Assembly (NCBI RefSeq): GCF_947494875.1
Contig: NZ_CANLWM010000003.1
Location: 62,001 to 126,000, forward strand
From: an uncultured Williamsia sp.
Lineage (GTDB): Bacteria > Actinomycetota > Actinomycetes > Mycobacteriales > Mycobacteriaceae
Length of the DNA: 64,000 bases
Direction: 5' to 3'
The translations under genes were made by a program, and so were the position numbers. Below, piece after piece: positions 37,845-46,228 of this stretch. The notes below the pieces were generated by a model. The model saw only the letters and a program-made list of their open reading frames with translations. It had not been told where the DNA came from and searched no databases. Each line of letters begins with the position of its first letter. Within the stretch, counting starts at the first letter, position 1.

Positions 37845-39242
37845 TCAGTGCGCGAAGTGCTTGCGGTGGGGGAGGTGTCCCGTGGTGTGCGCCTGATGCA
37901 GCCCGTCGACCACGGTGCGCAGGTTGTCGGCGAGGTGACGCGCCATGTCGCCGGAGAACCCCTCGCGCACGACGATCCGCAGGACGGCGACGTCGGTCGC
38001 GTCGTCGGGCATCGTGTACGCGGGCACCTGCCAACCGAACGTGGAGAGCCCTCGCGACACGTCGAAGACGCTGAAGCCGACGTCCGGTGTGGTGGTGAAC
38101 GTCAGCACGGGGATCCCGCTGCCGTCGGTGACGACCTCGAACACGTCCATCTGACCGATCTCGTGAGCCAGCCACTGCGCGGTGTCCGCGAGCGTCTGCA
38201 TGATCTCCCGATAGCCCGCCCGACCGAGGCGCAGGAAGTTGTAGTACTGCCCGACCACCTGATTGCCCGGCCGCGAGAAGTTCAACGTGAACGTCGGCAT
38301 GTCCCCGCCGAGGTAGTTGACGTGGAAGACGAGGTCCTCGGGCAGGTCCGCGGGCGTCCGCCACACCGCGAAGCCGATGCCCGGATAGGTCAGCCCGTAC
38401 TTGTGACCGCTGGCGTTGATGGACTTCACGCGCGGCAGGCGGAAGTCCCACTTCAGATCCGGGTCGAGGAACGGCACCACGAACCCCCCGCTGGCCGCGT
38501 CGACGTGGACGGGGACGTCCGGGCCGCCTGAGGACGCGAGCGCATCCAGCGCGGCGACGACCTCGGCGACGGGCTCGAGCTCACCGGTGTAGGTGGTGCC
38601 CAGGATGGCGACGACGCCGATGGTGTTCTCGTCGACCGCGTCGGTCACCTGCTCGGGCGTGATGACGTACCGGCCGCGCTCGACCGGGAGGTACTTCGCC
38701 TCCACGTCGAAGTAGCGGCAGAACTTCTCCCACACCACCTGCACGTTCGATCCCAGGACGAGGTTGGGTGTCCCGCTGCCGGCACCACGGGCGCGCCACC
38801 GCCACTTGAGGGCCAGTCCGGCCAGCATCACGGCCTCGCTCGAGCCGATCGTCGTCACACCGGTGGCGCTCGACGGGTCGGCCGGGTCGAGATCGGGGGC
38901 GTTGAAGAGGTCCGCCACCATCGACACGCAGCGGGACTCGATCGCCGACGTCGCGGGGTACTCGTCCTTGTCGATCATGTTCTTGTCGAAGGTCTCGGCC
39001 ATCAGCTTCTCGGCCTGCGGGTCCATCCAGGTCGTCACGAAGGTGGCCAGGTTCATCCGCGACGCCCCGTCGAACATCATCTCGTCGTGGATGAAGCGGT
39101 AGGCGGCGTCGGGGTCCATCGAGTTCTCGGGCATCCGCAGGGCGGGGATGCGGTCCCGGGACAGGCGGCCGGTGTAGGCCGGGGCGAGGTGTGTGTCGCC
39201 GTCGTCGGGGGTGGCGGGGCCGGATCCGGACGTATCGGTCAC
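37845..39242 (-). CDS. gadB: Glutamate decarboxylase
   Basis: A 465-residue PLP enzyme that converts glutamate to GABA and CO2, consuming a proton. The PLP lysine is Lys281 in ASGHKYGLTYPGIGF. VHVDAASGGFVVPFLDPDLKWDF and TIGSSEAVMLAGLALKWRW are diagnostic for Gad rather than other group II decarboxylases, and the length matches bacterial and mycobacterial GadB (about 460). The GTG at 39242 is supported by GAGGAG 7 bases upstream; the much longer open frame beyond it is shadow of htpG. No GABA/glutamate antiporter (gadC) is adjacent. It is divergent from htpG with a 216-base gap that contains a 13-bp duplicated sequence. Confidence 0.95.
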   Translation of the reverse strand: MTDTSGSGPATPDDGDTHLAPAYTGRLSRDRIPALRMPENSMDPDAAYRFIHDEMMFDGASRMNLATFVTTWMDPQAEKLMAETFDKNMIDKDEYPATSAIESRCVSMVADLFNAPDLDPADPSSATGVTTIGSSEAVMLAGLALKWRWRARGAGSGTPNLVLGSNVQVVWEKFCRYFDVEAKYLPVERGRYVITPEQVTDAVDENTIGVVAILGTTYTGELEPVAEVVAALDALASSGGPDVPVHVDAASGGFVVPFLDPDLKWDFRLPRVKSINASGHKYGLTYPGIGFAVWRTPADLPEDLVFHVNYLGGDMPTFTLNFSRPGNQVVGQYYNFLRLGRAGYREIMQTLADTAQWLAHEIGQMDVFEVVTDGSGIPVLTFTTTPDVGFSVFDVSRGLSTFGWQVPAYTMPDDATDVAVLRIVVREGFSGDMARHLADNLRTVVDGLHQAHTTGHLPHRKHFAH

Positions 39243-39369
39243 GGTGTCTCCTCGGAGGTGAGTGGGGCACACGGGTCCACCGCGGGGCTGCGTCGCGGAC
39301 TCCTGACACCGGCTTACACGATCGTCGCCGGTTGGCGGGGGCGGTCCAGGTGAGGTCGGACGTATCGGT
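39227..39369. promoter_or_regulatory. Duplicated 13-bp sequence in the gadB / htpG divergent region
   Basis: CGGACGTATCGGT occurs at 39227-39239 (inside the first gadB codons) and again at 39357-39369, about 90-100 bases before htpG. A perfect hairpin GCCGGAC / GTCCGGC (39381-39399) follows the second copy. No HspR HAIR or CIRCE element is seen. Function is inference only. Confidence 0.35.
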
Positions 39370-39458
39370 AAAATTCCTGCGCCGGACCGCATGTCCGGCG
39401 GAATGAGAATCGATGGTGCCGGCAGCCGCCGGCCGAGGTGACACAGGAGACCGACGTC

Positions 39459-41423
39459 GTGAACGCCCCCGTCGAAGAACGCGAGTTCCAGGCCGAGACC
39501 CGCCAACTGCTCGACCTGATGGTGCACTCGGTGTACTCGAACAAGGACAGCTTCCTGCGGGAGCTGATCTCGAACGCCTCCGACGCCCTGGACAAGCTGC
39601 GGCTGGCGTCGTTCCAGGACAAGGACCTCGAGGTCGACGTGTCCGACCTCCACATCACCATCGAGCGCGACGTCGAGAACCGCCGACTGACGATCCGCGA
39701 CAACGGGATCGGCATGTCCCGCGAGGACGTCGTCGGTCTCATCGGCACGCTGGCGCGCTCGGGCACCGCGGAGCTGCGGGCCAAGCTCACGGAGGCCAAG
39801 GACGCGGCGGCCTCGGCCGACCTCATCGGCCAGTTCGGCATCGGCTTCTACTCGACGTTCATGGTCGCCGACACCGTCACCCTGGTGACCCGCAAGGCGG
39901 GGGAGTCCGAGGGCACGCGCTGGCGGTCGTCGGGTGAGGGCACCTACACGATCGAGACCGTCGCCGACGCCCCGCAGGGCACCTCGGTCACGCTCGACCT
40001 CAAGCCCGTCGACACCGACGACCACCTCTACGACTACGTCTCCGAGGCCAAGATCCGCGAGTTGGTGAAGCGCTACTCCGACTTCATCGCGTGGCCGATC
40101 CGCATGGACGTCGAGCGCACCGAGAAGGTCGAACCCGCGGACGGCGACGAGGACGCCGAGCCGACGGAGAAGACGGTCGTCGAGACGCAGACGCTGAACT
40201 CGATGAAGGCGCTGTGGGCGCGACCGAAGGACGAGGTCGACGCCGAGGAGTACACGCAGTTCTACCGGCACGTCAGCCACGCCTGGGACGAGCCGCTCGA
40301 GACCATCGCGCTGCGCGCCGAGGGCACGTTCGAGTACCAGGCGCTGCTCTTCATCCCGTCGCAGGCACCCTTCGACCTGTTCATGCGGGAGCGGCCGCAC
40401 GGCATCCACCTGTACGTCAAGCGCGTCTTCATCATGGACGACTGCGAGGAGCTCATCCCCGAGTACCTGCGGTTCGTCAAGGGTGTCGTCGACGCGGCGG
40501 ACCTGTCGCTCAACGTGTCCCGCGAGATCCTGCAGCAGGACCGCCAGATCCGCGCGATCCGTCGTCGGCTCACCAAGAAGGTGCTCTCGACGATCAAGGA
40601 CATCCGTACCGAGCGCCCCGACGACTACACCACGCTGTGGAACCAGTTCGGCCGCGCCATCAAGGAAGGCCTCATCGCCGACACCGACAACCGCGACGCG
40701 ATCCTGGGCATCTCCGCGTTCGAGTCCACCCACGACCCGGAGACGGCGACGTCGCTCGAGGACTACGTCGCCCGGATGAAGCCCAACCAGACCGAGATCT
40801 ACTACATCACCGGCGAATCCCGGTCGGCGATGGAGAACTCGCCGCACATGGAGGCGTTTCGCGCCCGCGGCATCGAGGTCCTGCTCCTCGGCGACCCCGT
40901 CGACGAGGTGTGGACGGGCAATGTCCCGGAGTTCGACGGCAAGCCGCTGCGGTCGATCGCGAAGGGTGAGGTCGATCTCGACGACGACGAGGGCAAGACG
41001 CAGGAGGAGAAGGACGCCGCCGAGAAGGAGCGCGCCGAGCGGGAGGAGCAGTTCTCCGACCTCACGTCGTGGCTGACCGAGACGCTGTCCGAGAACGTGT
41101 CGCAGACCCGTCTGTCCACGCGTCTGACCGACTCGCCTGCCTGTCTGGTCGGGGACACGTTCAGCTTCTCGCCGCAGTTGGAGAAGCTGTACCGCGCGTC
41201 GGGCCAGTTCCTGCCGCCGTCCAAGCGGATCCTGGAGCTCAACCCCGACCATCCGCTGGTCACCGCACTCAAGGACGCACGTGCGGAGAAGGGTGACGAC
41301 GAGTCTCTCGCCGACACCGCCCGCCTCCTGTACGGGATGGCGGTGATCGCCGAGGGCGGTGAACTCGACGACCCGGCGCACTTCGCGAAACTGTTGGCCG
41401 CGCGGCTGACAGCGACGGTCTGA
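39459..41423 (+). CDS. htpG: Molecular chaperone HtpG (Hsp90)
   Basis: A 654-residue bacterial Hsp90. The GHKL ATPase domain is complete: FLRELISNASDALDKLR (Glu and Asn of the ATP site), IRDNGIGMSREDVV and GQFGIGFYSTFMVAD. The middle domain holds LLFIPSQAPFDLF and SLNVSREILQQDRQIRAIRR with the catalytic-loop Arg. Two in-frame GTGs compete: 39438 has no ribosome-binding site, while the GTG at 39459 has AGGAG 9 bases upstream and gives the N-terminus MNAPVEEREFQAE, which resembles M. tuberculosis HtpG. It is followed after 22 bases by the ammonium transporter gene. Confidence 0.96.
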   Translation: MNAPVEEREFQAETRQLLDLMVHSVYSNKDSFLRELISNASDALDKLRLASFQDKDLEVDVSDLHITIERDVENRRLTIRDNGIGMSREDVVGLIGTLARSGTAELRAKLTEAKDAAASADLIGQFGIGFYSTFMVADTVTLVTRKAGESEGTRWRSSGEGTYTIETVADAPQGTSVTLDLKPVDTDDHLYDYVSEAKIRELVKRYSDFIAWPIRMDVERTEKVEPADGDEDAEPTEKTVVETQTLNSMKALWARPKDEVDAEEYTQFYRHVSHAWDEPLETIALRAEGTFEYQALLFIPSQAPFDLFMRERPHGIHLYVKRVFIMDDCEELIPEYLRFVKGVVDAADLSLNVSREILQQDRQIRAIRRRLTKKVLSTIKDIRTERPDDYTTLWNQFGRAIKEGLIADTDNRDAILGISAFESTHDPETATSLEDYVARMKPNQTEIYYITGESRSAMENSPHMEAFRARGIEVLLLGDPVDEVWTGNVPEFDGKPLRSIAKGEVDLDDDEGKTQEEKDAAEKERAEREEQFSDLTSWLTETLSENVSQTRLSTRLTDSPACLVGDTFSFSPQLEKLYRASGQFLPPSKRILELNPDHPLVTALKDARAEKGDDESLADTARLLYGMAVIAEGGELDDPAHFAKLLAARLTATV

Positions 41424-41445
41424 GTCGGGTCGGGGGCACGACACC

Positions 41446-42774
41446 GTGGGATTCCCGCTGCTCGGAGCGCCGGACGCGGCCAACACCGCCTGGGTGATGA
41501 CCAGTGCCGCACTGGTTCTCGTCATGACGCCGGCGCTGGCGTTCTTCTATGGCGGCATGGTCCGCGCCAAGTCCGTCCTCAACATGATGATGATGTGCCT
41601 CTCGGCCGTCGGCGTCGTGTGGGTGCTCTGGGTCGTGTTCGGCTACTCCCTCGCATTCGGTGACGACATCGGCGGCGTCATCGGGGACCCGACCGAGTTC
41701 GCGGGCCTCCGAGGGCTCGTCACCGGGACCTACCTCGCGACGAACGGTGCGACGGTGTCGATCCCGCTCGTCGGCACCATCCCCGCGGTCGTGTTCGTCA
41801 TGTTCCAGGCCGGCTTCGCCATGGTCACCGTCGCGCTCATCGCGGGCGCCGTGGCCGACCGGATGAAGTACACGGCCTGGCTGGTGTTCGCCGCCCTCTG
41901 GGCGACATTCGTCTACTTCCCGGTGGCCCATTGGGTGTTTGCGCTCGACGGGCTCGCCTCGGAGCACGGTGGGTGGATCGCAAACCACCTGAAGGCGATC
42001 GACTTCGCCGGCGGGACGGCGGTCGAGGTCAACTCCGGTGCCTCCGCGCTCGCCCTGGCGATCATCGTCGGGAAGCGCCGCGGGTGGCCGCGCGACCCGA
42101 TGCGGCCCCACAACCTCCCCGCCGTCATGCTCGGCGCCGGACTCCTCTGGCTCGGCTGGTTCGGGTTCAACGCGGGCTCCGCCCTCGCCGCCGACGGCAC
42201 CGCCGCCGTAGCGCTCGTCAACACCATGGGCGCCGGAGCGGTCTCGTTGCTCAGTTGGCTCGTGGTCGAGAAGATCCGTCACGGCAAGCCGACCTCGTTC
42301 GGTGCCGCCTCCGGCGTGGTCGCCGGTCTCGTCGCCATCACGCCGTCCTGTTCGTCGGTCACCCCGATCGGCGCCATCGCGATCGGCATCGTCGCCGGTG
42401 CGGTCAGCTCGCTGGCGATCGAGCTGAAATACCGCCTCGGTTACGACGACTCGCTCGACGTGGTCGGCGTCCACCTCGTCGCCGGCGTCGTCGGCACCGT
42501 CATGATCGGTCTGGTCGCCAGCGCCTCCGCGCCGGCCGGAGTCGACGGCCTCTTCTACGGAGGTGGGGTCGACCAGTTGTGGCGTCAGATCGTCGCGGTG
42601 CTCGCCGTCGGGCTCTATGCCACCCTCGCCACCGCGATCATCGCCACCGTGCTGCGGAAGACGATCGGTGTTCGCGCCGACCCCCAGGACGAGCTGGACG
42701 GCATCGACGACGCGGAGCACGCCGAGACGGCCTACGACATGCTCATGACGCGCGGCGGTCGGCGCGAACTCTAG
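41446..42774 (+). CDS. amt: Ammonium transporter (Amt family)
   Basis: A 442-residue ammonium channel with 11 predicted membrane helices. The family signature FAGGTAVEVNSGASALAL is present (from about residue 188), and the twin pore histidines are His162 (YFPVAHWVF) and His343 (VVGVHLVAG). It should carry ammonium across the plasma membrane. Unlike the usual amt-glnK-glnD arrangement no PII gene follows, so either this is a second Amt or PII is elsewhere. GTG at 41446 with only a weak ribosome-binding site (GGGGG) 22 bases past htpG. The C-terminal tail (residues 405-442) is cytoplasmic and would be the PII contact. Confidence 0.95.
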   Translation: MGFPLLGAPDAANTAWVMTSAALVLVMTPALAFFYGGMVRAKSVLNMMMMCLSAVGVVWVLWVVFGYSLAFGDDIGGVIGDPTEFAGLRGLVTGTYLATNGATVSIPLVGTIPAVVFVMFQAGFAMVTVALIAGAVADRMKYTAWLVFAALWATFVYFPVAHWVFALDGLASEHGGWIANHLKAIDFAGGTAVEVNSGASALALAIIVGKRRGWPRDPMRPHNLPAVMLGAGLLWLGWFGFNAGSALAADGTAAVALVNTMGAGAVSLLSWLVVEKIRHGKPTSFGAASGVVAGLVAITPSCSSVTPIGAIAIGIVAGAVSSLAIELKYRLGYDDSLDVVGVHLVAGVVGTVMIGLVASASAPAGVDGLFYGGGVDQLWRQIVAVLAVGLYATLATAIIATVLRKTIGVRADPQDELDGIDDAEHAETAYDMLMTRGGRREL

Positions 42775-42844
42775 TACGCCCGCACGGTTGCCGACGACGT
42801 CCCGGGAACGTCGTGATGAACATCGGATGGACGATCTGCGGTCT

Positions 42845-42877
42845 CAAATCGTCAGCGGCGCTTACGATTACGATTTG
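42845..42877. promoter_or_regulatory. Inverted/direct repeat cluster upstream of the porin genes
   Basis: In the 320-base gap after amt (42775-43094), CAAATCGT (42845-42852) and ACGATTTG (42870-42877) form a perfect 8-bp inverted repeat with a 17-base spacer, and an extra ACGATT (42864-42869) abuts the right arm. This is the most AT-rich spot in the gap and lies about 220 bases before the first porin ATG, so it is a candidate operator or promoter element. The rest of the gap shows nothing else I can identify apart from the porin ribosome-binding site. Confidence 0.45.
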
Positions 42878-43094
42878 ACCGGTTTCGTGATCGGAAAGCT
42901 GGTCCGTTCACAGGAAACCGGCAGGCATGTCACCGAAACACGGCCCGCCGTTCACCCCACGTTCGCCTGATCCGGTCACGATTCTGCCGATCGACAACAG
43001 CGCAGCGAGCCCCGTGGTCGCGCTGTCGGTTCCGTTCATGTCACGAACACACGCCCCTGATCGGGGGCGGGCAGAGCATCCGAAAGAGGATCAG

Positions 43095-43802
43095 ATGAGC
43101 AAGAACTCCACCGCGCTCCGGCGAGCCGGCACGCTGGGGACGATGGCAGTGATCGGCGCCACCGCCGTCGGTCTCGTGTCGCAGGGCGCCGCGAACGCGG
43201 ACACCTTCGTCAAGCTCCCCAGCGGGAGCATCCGCGGTGACGACGGCATCGTCCTCAGCCGCAGCAACGAGTTCGCCCAGATCTCGCCGTCGCTGGCCGC
43301 CAACGGTGCGGGCCGGACCGCCTGGGTCTCCGCGGACATCACGCTCAACGCCCCGAACCTTAAGGCCAAGAAGGCCGGCCCGAACCGCGGCGCGCAGAAC
43401 GAGAGCACCTCGACGTCGGGCACGCTCGGCACCAACTCGACCGAGACCAACGGTGCCGCCGCGACCCTGTCGACCGGATACATCGTGGGTTGCCAGGTCA
43501 CGGTCGGCAACCTGACCCTCGGCGGCGGCGCGACCCTGAACAACATCGGTGCGGCGCTGCCCACCGCGACCCTCAACGGGTCGTTCTCCCTGCCCCTCAC
43601 CCCGGGCGCGGTGTCCTTCGTGATCATCAACTCGAAGAACATCGAGAAGAAGGGCACGTACTACATCTCCTACGACCGTGCCCAGCTGCAGGTCCAGGGA
43701 TGCGGTGGGTACGCCCAGGCGCGCGCGTTCTCGGTGGTCGAGACCACCGGCGAGGACCAGCAGAAGGTCACCCTGTACGGCAAGCCGTTCTCCATCGGCT
43801 GA
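43095..43802 (+). CDS. MspA-family mycomembrane porin (first of two)
   Basis: A 235-residue exported porin of the MspA family, which forms water-filled channels for small hydrophilic solutes in the outer membrane of mycolic-acid bacteria. A Sec signal peptide covers residues 1-35, with cleavage expected after GAANA. The mature part has the family landmarks GYIVGCQVTVGN and GCGGYAQARAFSVVET, ending KVTLYGKPFSIG. Relative to the second porin it carries an extra Ser/Thr/Gly/Asn-rich stretch at about residues 100-125, possibly a loop. ATG at 43095 with AGAGGA 5-6 bases upstream; the earlier in-frame start at 42927 would bury the signal peptide. It is followed after 37 bases by a paralogue. Confidence 0.93.
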   Translation: MSKNSTALRRAGTLGTMAVIGATAVGLVSQGAANADTFVKLPSGSIRGDDGIVLSRSNEFAQISPSLAANGAGRTAWVSADITLNAPNLKAKKAGPNRGAQNESTSTSGTLGTNSTETNGAAATLSTGYIVGCQVTVGNLTLGGGATLNNIGAALPTATLNGSFSLPLTPGAVSFVIINSKNIEKKGTYYISYDRAQLQVQGCGGYAQARAFSVVETTGEDQQKVTLYGKPFSIG

Positions 43803-43839
43803 CCCCACCATCCACGATCCGCAGAGACACAAGGAATTG

Positions 43840-44514
43840 ATGAACATGTCCCAGAAGGTTTCTCGCCGCGCACTCGGGGTCGCCGGCACCAGCGCAGCCA
43901 TCGCGGCTGCCGCCGCGCTGCTCGCGCAGGGGTCGGCCAACGCCGACGTCTTCGTGAACCTGCCGAACCAGGTCCAGACCACCACCCTCCAGGACGGCAC
44001 CAAGGTGTCGATCTCCCGCACGGGTGAGACCGCCGTCGTCGCACCCTCGCTCGGTGGGACCCCGCTCCACCGCGCAGCACAGGTCTCCGCGCGCTACCAG
44101 GTGACCTCCAGCAAGAAGGCCAAGATCCGCATCCAGGCCGGGTACATCGTCGGCTGCCAGGTGAACATCTCGACCTTCACCCCCGGCGGCACGGGCACAA
44201 CCACCGAGAACCTCGCCGGCACGAGCACCGCCACCGGCGCCGGTGCGAACCAGTCGCTGTCGCTCGGCCCGGGCCAGGCGACGCAGTACTTCATCAACCA
44301 GGTGGAGAAGGCCGACGACTTCGGCAGCCAGCAGTACACCAACAACGTCGACTACGAGGGCACGAAGCTCAAGCTGAGCTACACGGGGTCGCAGCTGCAG
44401 CTCACCGGCTGCGCTGGCTACGCCCAGGCCCGTTCGATCGCGGTTGTGCGCGTGCGCACGTCCAACGTCGACAAGCAGGTCACGTTCTACGGGCGTCCGT
44501 TCAGCATCGGCTGA
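43840..44514 (+). CDS. MspA-family mycomembrane porin (second of two)
   Basis: A 224-residue paralogue of the preceding porin, with a signal peptide ending GSANA (residue 35) and the same start of the mature chain (DVFVNLP against DTFVKLP). Shared landmarks are GYIVGCQVNIS, GCAGYAQARSIAVV and the C-terminal end QVTFYGRPFSIG. Two ATGs are possible (43840 and 43846); AAGGAA is 4 and 10 bases upstream of them respectively. Tandem copies probably assemble as homo- or hetero-octamers by analogy with MspA; that is inference. The pair is closed by a perfect 16-bp-stem terminator. Confidence 0.93.
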   Translation: MNMSQKVSRRALGVAGTSAAIAAAAALLAQGSANADVFVNLPNQVQTTTLQDGTKVSISRTGETAVVAPSLGGTPLHRAAQVSARYQVTSSKKAKIRIQAGYIVGCQVNISTFTPGGTGTTTENLAGTSTATGAGANQSLSLGPGQATQYFINQVEKADDFGSQQYTNNVDYEGTKLKLSYTGSQLQLTGCAGYAQARSIAVVRVRTSNVDKQVTFYGRPFSIG

Positions 44515-44530
44515 CACCCGTACACCCACC

Positions 44531-44567
44531 ACGGTGCCCTCGACCCACCACGGGTCGAGGGCACCGT
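44531..44567. terminator. Bidirectional terminator between porin and lipoprotein genes
   Basis: A perfect 16-bp stem, ACGGTGCCCTCGACCC / GGGTCGAGGGCACCGT, with a 5-base loop, 16 bases after the porin stop and 4 bases before the stop of the convergent lipoprotein gene. The symmetry allows it to serve both strands. Confidence 0.85.
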
Positions 44568-44571
44568 CGTG

Positions 44572-45633
44572 TCAGCGGGGCAGCAGGTCGGCCGGGATGA
44601 TCTGCAGCGAACTGGCCTCGCCGGGCGCGCTGCCGGTGACCACGACGGTTCCCGTCGTCGGATCCGCCGAGACCGAATTCGGTTGCTGCACGGTAGGAAC
44701 CGACCCACGCACCCGCGGTCGCGCGGGATCGCTCATGTCGATCACCTGCAGGGTGTTCGTCGCGGTCGACGTCACGAACAGCGTCTTCGTCGACGCCTGG
44801 TAGCCGAGGCCGTACGGCTTGCCGGCGGTGGGGATGCGCGCGACGTCGACCACCTGCGGGGTGATGCGTTCGACGAGGACGGCACCACCGTCGGTGTCCG
44901 CGAAGGCCACGAGGCCGTCCTCCATCGCCTGTGCGTGGGTGAGCCGCAGCCCGATCTGCTTGCGCGCCACCTCGGTCTGCGTCGTGCCGTCGTAGACATA
45001 GACACCGTTGCCCTGCACGTCGGCCATCGCGGCGTAGCGGCCGACGGCGGCCACACCGCCCGGCTGTGGCGGCGGCGCGGGAAGTGACTTGATCACCTTG
45101 CCGTCGCGGATGAACAGCGCCCCGCCGCCGTGCTCGTTCGTGCCGACGTACGTGCCGTCGGAGGTGAGGACGACGTCGTGCGGGAGATCCCCGACGTCTC
45201 GGGCGATCGGACCGAACTGCCCGTCGAATGTCATCGTGGTGACGATGTTCGCGGTCTCCAGCGGCAGGATCACCGGGCCGTCGGGTCCGGCGAGTTCGAG
45301 GTGACGCGGCGCGCCCTGGGTCGGGACGGTCCGGATCAGCCGCTTGCCCGCCACGTCGACGAGGGAGATGCCGTCCGGTCGGCGGACGCCGACGGCGGCG
45401 ATGCCGGACGTACCGATCTGCACGCCCTCGGGCTCGTTGCCGACCTCGATGACGGTACCGACCGGGCGGGTCGTCGGGGCCGGGGCCACGGCCGGTTCGG
45501 CGGCAACCGGTGTCGACGATGCGCTGGAGGGGGCCGGCGAGTCGCCGCCGTCCGATCCGCACGCGGACACCAGTCCGATGCAGGTCAGGACCGCGAGGGA
45601 ATGCAGGGCCGCCGTGCGGGTCTTGGTAGGCAT
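44572..45633 (-). CDS. Beta-propeller lipoprotein
   Basis: A 353-residue lipoprotein. Residues 1-25 form a lipoprotein signal peptide with the lipobox LVSAC (Cys25), followed by a Ser/Pro/Ala-rich linker to about residue 60. The rest consists of repeated strands of the YVTN/NHL-like beta-propeller type (GKRLIRTVPTQGAPRHLEL, DLPHDVVLTSDGTYVGTN, TAGKPYGLGYQASTKTLFV, TNTLQVIDMSDPARPRVRG). It is probably anchored outside the plasma membrane, as a binding or scaffold protein; no catalytic residues are visible. ATG at 45633. It is divergent from the VOC gene. Confidence 0.85.
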   Translation of the reverse strand: MPTKTRTAALHSLAVLTCIGLVSACGSDGGDSPAPSSASSTPVAAEPAVAPAPTTRPVGTVIEVGNEPEGVQIGTSGIAAVGVRRPDGISLVDVAGKRLIRTVPTQGAPRHLELAGPDGPVILPLETANIVTTMTFDGQFGPIARDVGDLPHDVVLTSDGTYVGTNEHGGGALFIRDGKVIKSLPAPPPQPGGVAAVGRYAAMADVQGNGVYVYDGTTQTEVARKQIGLRLTHAQAMEDGLVAFADTDGGAVLVERITPQVVDVARIPTAGKPYGLGYQASTKTLFVTSTATNTLQVIDMSDPARPRVRGSVPTVQQPNSVSADPTTGTVVVTGSAPGEASSLQIIPADLLPR

Positions 45634-45687
45634 GACTCCAGTGTGCCGATTCGCGGTACGTCGTGGAGCCGACCAGGAGGATCGACA

Positions 45688-46107
45688 GTGACCATATCGC
45701 CGACAGGGTTCCACCACGTCCGGATCACGGTGCGTGACATCGAGCGATCGCGGAAGTTCTACGACGACGTCTTCGGCTTCGATGTCGCCTACGAACTCCC
45801 CGCCGACGCCGACGAGGCGACCCGCGAGCAGTTGTCGTTCCTGTTCGGCGGGGTCATCTACCAGTTCGCCGGCAACCTGTTCGGCCTCCGGCCCGTCGGC
45901 GACGACTCGTTCGACGAGGACCGCACGGGCCTCGACCATCTCAGCTTCGCACTCGCGACCTTCGACGAGATCGAGGATGCCGTCGCCACCCTCGACCGTC
46001 TCGGCGTGGAGCACGAGGGGATCAAGGACGCCGGAGGCATCTCGATCCTGGAGTTCCGCGACCCCGACAACATCGCGCTCGAACTCACCGCGCCGCCGAA
46101 GAGCTGA
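45688..46107 (+). CDS. VOC-superfamily (glyoxalase/dioxygenase fold) protein
   Basis: A 139-residue vicinal-oxygen-chelate protein with two beta-alpha-beta-beta-beta modules. GFHHVRITVRDIERSRKFYDDVFGF opens the first module and TGLDHLSFALATFDEIEDAV the second; ILEFRDPDNIALELT ends it. His10, the His of LDHLSF and the Glu of LELT are likely metal ligands. It could be a glyoxalase I-like, resistance or dioxygenase protein; nothing decides between these. GTG at 45688 with AGGAGG 7 bases upstream; the open frame further upstream is shadow of the lipoprotein. The repeat element begins 3 bases after its stop. Confidence 0.85.
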   Translation: MTISPTGFHHVRITVRDIERSRKFYDDVFGFDVAYELPADADEATREQLSFLFGGVIYQFAGNLFGLRPVGDDSFDEDRTGLDHLSFALATFDEIEDAVATLDRLGVEHEGIKDAGGISILEFRDPDNIALELTAPPKS

Positions 46108-46110
46108 CCC

Positions 46111-46223
46111 CGTCTGTTGGGCGCCAGGAACCGTCTGTTGGGCATCAGGAACACCCTCGTGTGCACTGTGCCGATGACCACGGTCCCGGGTGCCCAACGA
46201 ACGGTCCCGGGTGCCCAACGAAC
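46111..46223. repeat. 21-bp repeat element copy 2 (two left-arm and two right-arm units)
   Basis: Left arm: CGTCTGTTGGGCGCCAGGAAC (46111-46131) and CGTCTGTTGGGCATCAGGAAC (46132-46152). Right arm: GGTCCCGGGTGCCCAACGAAC twice in tandem (46182-46202 and 46203-46223). Arms are inverted relative to each other, as in copy 1 at 15082-15350. The element starts 3 bases after the VOC stop codon and ends 5 bases before the stop of the convergent FAD gene, so it fills the whole intergenic space. Confidence 0.88.
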
Positions 46224-46228
46224 GACGG

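Noticed and set aside
39243-39458. HspR (HAIR) or CIRCE element for htpG
   Set aside because: Neither CTTGAGT-N7-ACTCAAG nor TTAGCACTC-N9-GAGTGCTAA is present, even loosely.
37845-41525. 1226-residue frame extending gadB across htpG
   Set aside because: Everything upstream of the GTG at 39242 is the antisense of htpG; GadB is complete from that start with a good ribosome-binding site.
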